A stretch of 20,444 nt of DNA from JBBIRM01 sp037441765 (GTDB lineage: Bacteria; Desulfobacterota; BSN033; UBA1163), in NCBI GenBank assembly GCA_037441765.1, contig JBBIRM010000036.1, positions 1 through 20,444 on the forward strand. The letters are read 5' to 3'. Position 1 is the first letter of the stretch. Every line of letters starts with the position of its first letter. The translations under genes and the position numbers were made by a program. This document shows, piece by piece, positions 16,283 through 20,444 of the stretch. Below the pieces are notes generated by a model that was given only the letters and a program-made list of their open reading frames with translations, did not search any database and was not told where the DNA came from.

Positions 16283-16312
16283 ATTTTCCATTTAAAAAGG
16301 GATAGGTGTCAA
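16283..16312 (-). promoter_or_regulatory. Candidate mfd promoter
   Basis: On the minus strand a perfect TTGACA (16307-16312) is followed after 18 bases by GAAAAT (16283-16288, four of six matches to TATAAT). The expected start point is about 16276, only a few bases before the GTG. It lies between the mobile element and mfd, so the promoter is not inside the element, although the element sits 10 bases upstream of its -35 box. Confidence 0.4.
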
Positions 16313-16322
16313 GATAGTAGAG

Positions 16323-16616
16323 TGAGATTTCTGAAAAAGTCCCTCAAAGACTGGGGAGGTGGGGTTCCAAACCCTTCGAATGCGGGCACCAAGAAGTTAT
16401 TAATGGGTGCATTAAATAAATGAAATCTTAATAAGGGTTCGGCAAGCCACAAGGGCTTGCCCTACGAGAAATTAAACGAATCTCAAACGTAGGGCAAGGG
16501 CTTGTCCCTTGCCGCATTTGTTTTCATTTCTTATTTCGAATTACGACACAGTCTTTTCCTCCACCCCACCTCCCCAGTCTAAAAATCTTTTTTTAAATAC
16601 TTTTCCAGAAATCTCA
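16323..16616 (-). mobile_element. Full-length MITE-like element, copy 1
   Basis: About 294 bp with imperfect terminal inverted repeats: TGAGATTTCTGAAAAAGT on the left, and on the right the complement of TGAGATTTCTGGAAAAGT. Inside each end lies AGACTGGGGAGGTGGGG, again inverted, which extends the paired ends to about 45 bases with a 12-base size difference between arms. The core holds two perfect stem-loops: 16441-16448 with 16454-16461 (loop ACAAG) and 16493-16500 with 16506-16513 (loop CTTGT). The trinucleotide GAG flanks both sides (16320-16322, 16617-16619) and might be a target duplication. No open reading frame for a transposase is present. It lies in reverse orientation to the copy at 20076. 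It occupies nearly all of the 360-base gap upstream of mfd. Confidence 0.85.
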
Positions 16617-16633
16617 GAGTCCTCTTTTGGTCT

Positions 16634-17101
16634 TCAGGCCCTTTTTTTTCGTGAGCGATAGAATTTTATCCATCTTAGGGAAATTGGGTAGGCCAATAAA
16701 GCGAGCAAGGCAGAAAGGATCAGAGAACCAACAATGAAGGAATGAAGGAGGCCCGATTGAGAGGCAATCCGAGTCCAGAAGTCAGAACCCAAGAATCCTC
16801 GCTCTAATCCCAGCCTCAATATCTCCATGAAGATCTTGGTATCTATGCAATATCCAATGATCCATGTCCCGAGATAGGTTGCGATGGTATAGTATGGAAC
16901 AATCCACCAGGGAGTATTTGTCCAGACACCTATGAGAATGGCTACCCGGTTTAAGTTGAATAGAAAAGCAATGGACAGGCCCCCAAGGGTATGAAGGCCT
17001 AAAAAGGGTGAAAAACCGAGAAAGATACCAATCGAATAGGCCAGAGCGGTCCTCTCAGGGGTATCTTCGATATGGAGGAGTTTTTTGATCAAATCTTTCA
17101 T
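16634..17101 (-). CDS. DUF2062 membrane protein
   Basis: A 155-residue inner-membrane protein of the DUF2062 family, recognised by its N-terminal signature TPERTALAYSIGIFLGFSP followed by LGLHT. Three to four hydrophobic segments are visible (about residues 20-35, 40-60, 65-85 and 118-140), and the protein ends in a basic tail (RSRKKRA). The molecular function of the family is not established. It is the last gene of a (-) operon, 19 bases after the endonuclease III-like gene. The stop lies within 20 bases of the mobile element end at 16616, so the element sits immediately downstream. The ribosome binding site is weak. Confidence 0.88.
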   Translation of the reverse strand: MKDLIKKLLHIEDTPERTALAYSIGIFLGFSPFLGLHTLGGLSIAFLFNLNRVAILIGVWTNTPWWIVPYYTIATYLGTWIIGYCIDTKIFMEILRLGLERGFLGSDFWTRIASQSGLLHSFIVGSLILSALLALLAYPISLRWIKFYRSRKKRA

Positions 17102-17120
17102 GCCCAGAATTCTCTCTACA

Positions 17121-17792
17121 TCATTTCAAGCATGATTCAGACATCTTGAGAAAACAGGTGTTACACGAGGGGTTTTTCGCCTTGCAAATTTCCCTTCCAA
17201 AACGGATGAGGTTAAGATGGAGTGAAAGGGATTTCCCTTTGGGAATAAGAGGGGAAAGCCAATGGTGCGCTTTTTCTGCTCCCATTTCTTTAGGAATAAA
17301 CCCCAAATGTTTCCCAACTCGAAGGATATGTGTATCCACAGGAAAGGCTTCCCTACCAAGACCAAAAAGAAGCAGGCAGTGAAAGGTCTTCGGACCAATT
17401 CCTTCAAATGACCCCATCATCCTTTTCACTTCTTGGGAATCCATATCTCTTAAGAAAGAGAGGCTTAGTGTCCCTTTTTCTCTTTTAATCCAGCGAAGTA
17501 TTTTTCGAATCCGCTTCGCCTTCTGATGTGCTAAACCTCCAGGCCTTAATGCTTGAACCACTCTGCTAAGTTTGGCTTCGAGAACATCTTCCCATTTTGG
17601 GAATGACTTTTTTAACCTCTGATAGGCTTGGTCCCGATTATGGTCGTTGGTATTCTGGGAGAGAATGGTCTGGATGAGGACATCGAGGGGATCGCCTCTA
17701 TAACTCACCGTTGGAATCCCATATCTCTTCTCCAAGATGTGATTGGTCTTTTTCAGATTCGCCTTTATTCTTTTTAAAACAAAGCCCTGCAT
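17121..17792 (-). CDS. Endonuclease III-like DNA glycosylase, [4Fe-4S]
   Basis: A 223-residue HhH-GPD base-excision-repair glycosylase. The helix-hairpin-helix FEGIGPKTFH contains Lys135, at the place of the catalytic Lys of Nth-type bifunctional enzymes, and Asp153 (PVDTH) is the conserved catalytic Asp. The C-terminal cluster ligands are Cys203, Cys210, Cys213 and Cys221. The spacing is C-X6-C-X2-C-X7-C, whereas E. coli endonuclease III has X5 in the last interval. The RPGGLAHQKAKRI segment suggests the branch usually annotated as endonuclease III domain protein rather than canonical Nth. Substrate range (oxidised pyrimidines or others) is unknown. It begins 13 bases after the flavoprotein gene with no good Shine-Dalgarno sequence, so translation may depend on coupling. 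Confidence 0.88.
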   Translation of the reverse strand: MQGFVLKRIKANLKKTNHILEKRYGIPTVSYRGDPLDVLIQTILSQNTNDHNRDQAYQRLKKSFPKWEDVLEAKLSRVVQALRPGGLAHQKAKRIRKILRWIKREKGTLSLSFLRDMDSQEVKRMMGSFEGIGPKTFHCLLLFGLGREAFPVDTHILRVGKHLGFIPKEMGAEKAHHWLSPLIPKGKSLSLHLNLIRFGREICKAKNPSCNTCFLKMSESCLK

Positions 17793-17805
17793 AAATATTT
17801 TAATC

Positions 17806-19005
17806 TTAAATCCTCGCCATCGCCCTTATAATCTTTTGGCTGAGCCTCCCACCGAGAAGGTCTTTCATCCTCTTCTTTACCTTTTCTACAAAACTCTGAT
17901 AGGTCTCTTTACCTTCCAGCACCTGGAGGTATAGGTGTCCCAATTCAGGATAGTTTTTTAAAGTCTTATAGGCCAATTTGGTAAAACTAAAAACGAATCG
18001 AGAAAAGTAGAGAGCCCATTTCAGATTTTCGAATATGTGAAGATTCAGTGAAGATTGATAAGGGTCAGAAGGTAACGCTCCTGTCTCTTTGGATTGAAGA
18101 AGGGCTTCTGTAGCAAGCATGGCGCTCCGGATGGCATAGTAAATTCCTTCTCCCTGGAGGGGGTCCATCAGATGGGCTGCATCTCCTACGAGAAGGACTC
18201 TTCCTCGAGAAACCCTCTGTCCTTCATCATAAAAGGCAGGGAGGGGATGGCCCATCATCTTTATCTTCCTTTCTTCAAGATAATTTAGTCGCCTGAGAAA
18301 ATCATTAAAATACTTATGGGGTTTCATCTTCTCCCCTTCTTTGAACATACCGCCAATCCCTATGGAAAGACCTTCTTTCTTTGGGAAGACCCAACCATAC
18401 CCATTGGGGACCCCACCGAAATCCAAATGGAGGATGTGAAATTCGTTTTTCGGGAAAAAAGGAGCTTCCTCAAAAGGGATTTCACTTTCCACTGCAAATC
18501 CATCAGAATTTGTCTCTGGTGGCAAAAGAGATAGCGATCTTGCAATGAGGCTCATGGCTCCATCAGCCCCTATCAGATACTCACATCTGAGCAACCTCCC
18601 TTTCTCTAATTTCACATAAACTCCATCCTCTATTTCAATTATTTCCGCCACCTTCTCCCCTTCCAAAATCTCAGCCCCCTTCTCCACTGCCTTTTCAACC
18701 AGAAACTGGTCAAATCGATCTCTCATAACCATGTAAGCAATCGGGGTTTTAGAATCGATGAAGAAGGGGTCCTTTAAAAGGTAGGTGAATTTTGCTCCAT
18801 GAATGGTATTTTCAAGGACAGGGGTTAAATCGAAATCAAGAAGATAGACAGTCTTTACAGAGAGACAACCTCCACAGGGTTTATATCTGGGCAGGTGTTC
18901 TTTTTCAATTATAAGGGTTTTTAGTCCTGCCTGAGCACAGAATCTTGCGGCAGTCGATCCCCCTGGTCCTCCACCTACGACAATGACATCGTAATCGAAA
19001 TTCAT
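17806..19005 (-). CDS. Geranylgeranyl reductase-family FAD-dependent oxidoreductase
   Basis: A 399-residue flavoprotein of the geranylgeranyl reductase/digeranylgeranylglycerophospholipid reductase family. The FAD Rossmann motif GGGPGG is at 11-16, the family motif KPCGG at 42-46, YGWVFPK at 203-209 (the signature that packs against the flavin and isoprenoid), and GDAAH at 274-278. Such enzymes saturate isoprenoid double bonds, for example in chlorophyll or archaeal lipid tails, or in quinone side chains. In a non-phototrophic bacterium, menaquinone or other polyprenyl reduction is a reasonable inference. The C-terminus has hydrophobic and amphipathic helices suited to membrane contact. It is the first gene of an operon with the endonuclease III-like and DUF2062 genes. 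The start ATG has no clear ribosome binding site and lies just after a promoter candidate. Confidence 0.9.
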   Translation of the reverse strand: MNFDYDVIVVGGGPGGSTAARFCAQAGLKTLIIEKEHLPRYKPCGGCLSVKTVYLLDFDLTPVLENTIHGAKFTYLLKDPFFIDSKTPIAYMVMRDRFDQFLVEKAVEKGAEILEGEKVAEIIEIEDGVYVKLEKGRLLRCEYLIGADGAMSLIARSLSLLPPETNSDGFAVESEIPFEEAPFFPKNEFHILHLDFGGVPNGYGWVFPKKEGLSIGIGGMFKEGEKMKPHKYFNDFLRRLNYLEERKIKMMGHPLPAFYDEGQRVSRGRVLLVGDAAHLMDPLQGEGIYYAIRSAMLATEALLQSKETGALPSDPYQSSLNLHIFENLKWALYFSRFVFSFTKLAYKTLKNYPELGHLYLQVLEGKETYQSFVEKVKKRMKDLLGGRLSQKIIRAMARI

Positions 19006-19014
19006 GGTTTTGAA

Positions 19015-19042
19015 AGATTACCAAGAAAAAAGATTTTGTCAA
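19015..19042 (-). promoter_or_regulatory. Candidate promoter of the flavoprotein operon
   Basis: On the minus strand a perfect TTGACA (19037-19042) is followed after 16 bases by TAATCT (19015-19020), a weak -10 box. The predicted start point is about 19008, three bases before the ATG. The geometry is nearly the same as at mfd (first base of the -35 box 37 versus 38 bases before the start codon). Confidence 0.4.
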
Positions 19043-19059
19043 TACTCTGTTTTGAGAGT

Positions 19060-19196
19060 TCTGAAAAAGAAACCAAATGAGGCAGGGGACAAGCCATTTC
19101 CCTACGTTTGAGATTCGTTTAATTTCTCGTAGGGCAAGCCCTTGTGTCTTGCCAAACCCTCATTAAGATGTCTTTTATTTTATCCTCCCATTAATA
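19060..19196 (+). repeat. Degenerate copy of the repeat core
   Basis: TCTGAAAAAG is fused directly to AAACCAAATGAGGCAGGGG and then follows the core shared with the copies at 778, 16323 and 20076 down to CCCATTAATAA. Stem-loop 1 has lost its pairing (GGCAGGGG against CCATTTCC) and stem-loop 2 has one mismatch (GTCTTGCC). The AAACCAAATG junction is shared with the copy at 729, so these two form a sub-type without the GGGGAGGT boxes. It lies in the 19006-19515 gap, just upstream of the flavoprotein promoter. Confidence 0.8.
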
Positions 19197-19210
19197 AAAA
19201 TGATTCAAGG

Positions 19211-19235
19211 ATTTCATGGTTCTATGAAATTTTTT
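19211..19235 (+). other. Stem-loop followed by T-run
   Basis: ATTTCAT (19211-19217) pairs with ATGAAAT (19224-19230), loop GGTTCT, followed by a T-run to 19235. This is the form of a weak intrinsic terminator on the plus strand, but no plus-strand gene ends here, so its role is unclear. It may block read-through toward the gene at 19516. Confidence 0.3.
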
Positions 19236-19253
19236 CACCCGTAACCGAATTTC

Positions 19254-19310
19254 GTAGGGCAAGGCTTTAGCCTTGCCTTTAAAAAGTGCAGGCCCAAAGA
19301 CTTGCCCTAC
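19254..19310. repeat. Related palindromic repeat, variant core
   Basis: GTAGGGCAAG (19254-19263) and CTTGCCCTAC (19301-19310) are perfect inverted 10-mers identical to the GTAGGGCAAG motif of the other repeats. Inside, GGCAAGGC (19258-19265) pairs with GCCTTGCC (19270-19277), loop TTTA. The loop sequences differ from the main family, so this is a relative rather than a copy. From here to 19467 I see no gene; the sequence is AT-rich. Confidence 0.7.
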
Positions 19311-19515
19311 AAAAAAATTGTTTGAATGAAATTCCCAAGATTTAATCAAGTAATAATTTAATTAGTGCATTAACCATTCTTTTAACTTTTCATATATCGG
19401 CATTTTTTAAATATCTAAACATATAAAAGGGATGAAGGTCAACCAACTATGAAGAATAAAAAATGGTTTGAAAAAATTTGAGATCCTTGGTAAATTATTA
19501 AAAAAGGGGGATAAG

Positions 19516-19743
19516 ATGATCAGGTTCTTCTTTGGGGTGATCGTTGGAATCCTACTCTTCTTTCTCTTCATCTATTTCGGTGGAGGTAAGGCGGTGAAGA
19601 AAGTGGGGGAGGGGTTAACCGATACAGGAAAGAAAATGGAATATATCGAGGAGGTGATTAAGAAAGAAAGAGAGGAGATAGGAAAGGATATTAAAAAAAA
19701 GATCTTTAAAGAGGAGAAGGATATCTCCAAAAAGGCTCAATAG
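19516..19743 (+). CDS. Small membrane-anchored coiled-coil-like protein
   Basis: A 75-residue protein with an N-terminal membrane segment (about residues 4-22, GVIVGILLFFLFIYFGGG) followed by a Lys/Glu-rich helical tail, which looks like a short coiled coil facing one side of the membrane. I recognise no family and assign no function. The ATG at 19516 follows AAAGGGGGATAAG, a strong ribosome binding site, whereas the longer reading from TTG 19468 has none. The stop overlaps the convergent acylphosphatase gene by seven bases. It could be an inner-membrane accessory protein. The size and charge pattern leave many options. Confidence 0.7.
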   Translation: MIRFFFGVIVGILLFFLFIYFGGGKAVKKVGEGLTDTGKKMEYIEEVIKKEREEIGKDIKKKIFKEEKDISKKAQ

Positions 19744-20015
19744 GTGATGGAAAAATCATCAAACTCTCCCTGATAATCTTCCCAAATGACCTCTACACCA
19801 GTGACTCTCGCCCCAGCAGGTCCGCGATGACACCATTGGATTATCTTATCAATCTTTTCCTTATCCCCCTCAAACACAGCCTCAACCCGACCATCCCTTC
19901 TATTCTTAACCCAACCCTTCAATCCTAAAAAGTATGCCTCCTCTTGAGTGTGGGCGCGAAAGAAGACCCCCTGCACCCTTCCTTCAACAATGACCCTTGC
20001 CCTTGCCTTCTCCAT
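19737..20015 (-). CDS. acyP: Acylphosphatase
   Basis: A 92-residue complete acylphosphatase, which hydrolyses carboxyl-phosphate bonds such as in acetyl phosphate or carbamoyl phosphate. The phosphate-binding loop motif GRVQGVFFR is at 12-20, where Arg20 is the catalytic arginine. GWVKNRRDGRVEA is at 34-46, where Asn38 is the catalytic asparagine. The ending FSITY is typical of the family's last strand. Length matches the family. It appears monocistronic. The ribosome binding site is weak (AATAGAA), and a dyad lies 22 bases upstream. The 3' end overlaps the gene at 19516-19743 tail to tail, leaving no room for separate terminators. Confidence 0.95.
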   Translation of the reverse strand: MEKARARVIVEGRVQGVFFRAHTQEEAYFLGLKGWVKNRRDGRVEAVFEGDKEKIDKIIQWCHRGPAGARVTGVEVIWEDYQGEFDDFSITY

Positions 20016-20037
20016 TTCTATTTAAAAACTATCACAG

Positions 20038-20062
20038 GATTGGTTTGAAATCAAACCCAATC
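20038..20062. promoter_or_regulatory. Dyad upstream of acylphosphatase
   Basis: GGTTTGA (20042-20048) and TCAAACC (20051-20057) form a perfect 7-bp dyad with a two-base centre. The pairing extends to GATTGGTTTGA / TCAAACCCAATC with one unpaired C. It lies between the acylphosphatase start and the mobile element and could be an operator for the gene. A TTGATT-like -35 box overlaps it on the minus strand, but the -10 box is weak. Confidence 0.35.
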
Positions 20063-20075
20063 TAATCGACTAAAA

Positions 20076-20373
20076 AGAGATCTATGAAAAAGTATTTAAA
20101 ACGAGTTTTATAGACTGGGGAGGTAGGGTGGAAAAGCCCAATGAGACTGTTTCGTAATTCGAAATAAGAAATGAAAATAAATGCGGCAAGGGACAAGCCC
20201 TTACCCTACGTTTGAGATTCGTTTAATTTCTCGTAGGGCAAGCCCTTGTGGCTTGCCGAACCCTTATTAAGATTTCATTTATTTAATGCACCCATTAATA
20301 ACTTCTTGGTGCCCGCATTCGAAGGGTTTGGAACCCCACCTCCCCAGTCTTTGAGGGACTTTTTCAGATCTCT
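20076..20373 (+). mobile_element. Full-length MITE-like element, copy 2
   Basis: About 298 bp, the inverted counterpart of the element at 16323-16616. The ends are AGAGATCT(AT)GAAAAAGT and, inverted, AGAGATCTGAAAAAGT, followed inward by AGACTGGGGAGGT boxes on both sides. Stem-loops are at 20185-20192 with 20198-20205 (one mismatch, loop ACAAG) and 20237-20244 with 20250-20257 (perfect, loop CTTGT). Bases 20204-20368 match the reverse complement of 16330-16494 without a difference by eye, while the B-side arm has diverged. No coding region is present. The remaining 71 bases to the window end hold no gene that I can see. Confidence 0.85.
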
Positions 20374-20444
20374 CAAAAAAAGACTTGATTTTTAAAAAGG
20401 CCTTCCACATAATTAATTCATTGTAAGTTGTAAGGAGTTGTTTT

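Noticed and set aside
17126..17407. 93-codon frame inside the endonuclease III-like gene on the same strand
   Set aside because: It is a shifted shadow frame of a gene with intact catalytic motifs; there is no sign of a frameshift.
19432..19481. Two tiny overlapping frames (6 and 10 codons, ATGA overlap) before the small membrane protein gene
   Set aside because: The first has AAAGGG upstream, but the frames are too short for coding evidence and no attenuator structure or amino-acid run is visible.
20432..20444. AAGGAG near the end as the ribosome binding site of a gene starting past the window
   Set aside because: No start codon at suitable spacing lies within the window; it cannot be decided from this sequence.

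Overview
The window reads as a chromosomal segment of an anaerobic, Gram-negative-type bacterium. It is moderately AT-rich and densely coded. The closest fit is a Desulfobacterota (former Deltaproteobacteria) lineage. The evidence is indirect: mfd followed by a run of SurA/PpiC-type chaperones with lipoprotein signals (so an outer membrane), a molybdenum hydroxylase whose FAD subunit carries the extra cysteine insert of 4-hydroxybenzoyl-CoA reductase, a LUD/HdrD-type iron-sulfur protein, and a geranylgeranyl-reductase-type flavoprotein. No rRNA gene, 16S fragment, CRISPR array, integrase or phage gene is visible, so the taxonomic call is inference.

Layout. 1-570: an unrecognised charged protein. 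729-896: a degenerate intergenic repeat. 906-6395: a thioredoxin-like gene (-) divergent from a tight (+) operon. That operon holds a GalT/HIT-like protein and the small, large and medium subunits of a molybdenum hydroxylase. Copies of the heptamer ATTTGAA/TTCAAAT lie between the divergent genes. 6636-7693: an aldo/keto reductase and tRNA-Ala(GGC), both (-), the tRNA with a clear promoter. 7865-9898: a single-polypeptide fusion of a LUD domain, a two-cluster ferredoxin segment and two CCG domains. 9992-12803: three parvulin-type foldases on (-), two of them lipoproteins, overlapping one another. 12876-16274: mfd. 16634-19005: an operon of geranylgeranyl-reductase-like flavoprotein, endonuclease III-like protein and DUF2062 membrane protein. 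19516-20015: a small membrane-anchored protein and a convergent acylphosphatase whose ends overlap.

The most unusual content lies between the genes. A repeat family occurs in at least five places. Two full copies of about 295 bp (16323-16616 and 20076-20373, opposite orientation) have terminal inverted repeats and share a 165-bp stretch without a mismatch. They bracket a 3.5-kb block of five genes. Their core consists of two adjacent stem-loops whose five-base loops (ACAAG and CTTGT) are complementary to each other. A 65-bp derivative at 9894-9958 keeps only the two ends and supplies the stop codon of the LUD/HdrD gene. Two end-degraded copies (729-896, 19060-19196) and one related palindrome (19254-19310) complete the set. 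No transposase is present, so the family looks like a non-autonomous (MITE-like) element carrying a REP-like core.

Most genes here are ordinary and recognisable. The genes with some novelty are the hydroxylase operon with its GalT-like partner and divergent thioredoxin-like gene, the LUD-HdrD fusion, and the endonuclease III-like protein with altered cysteine spacing.
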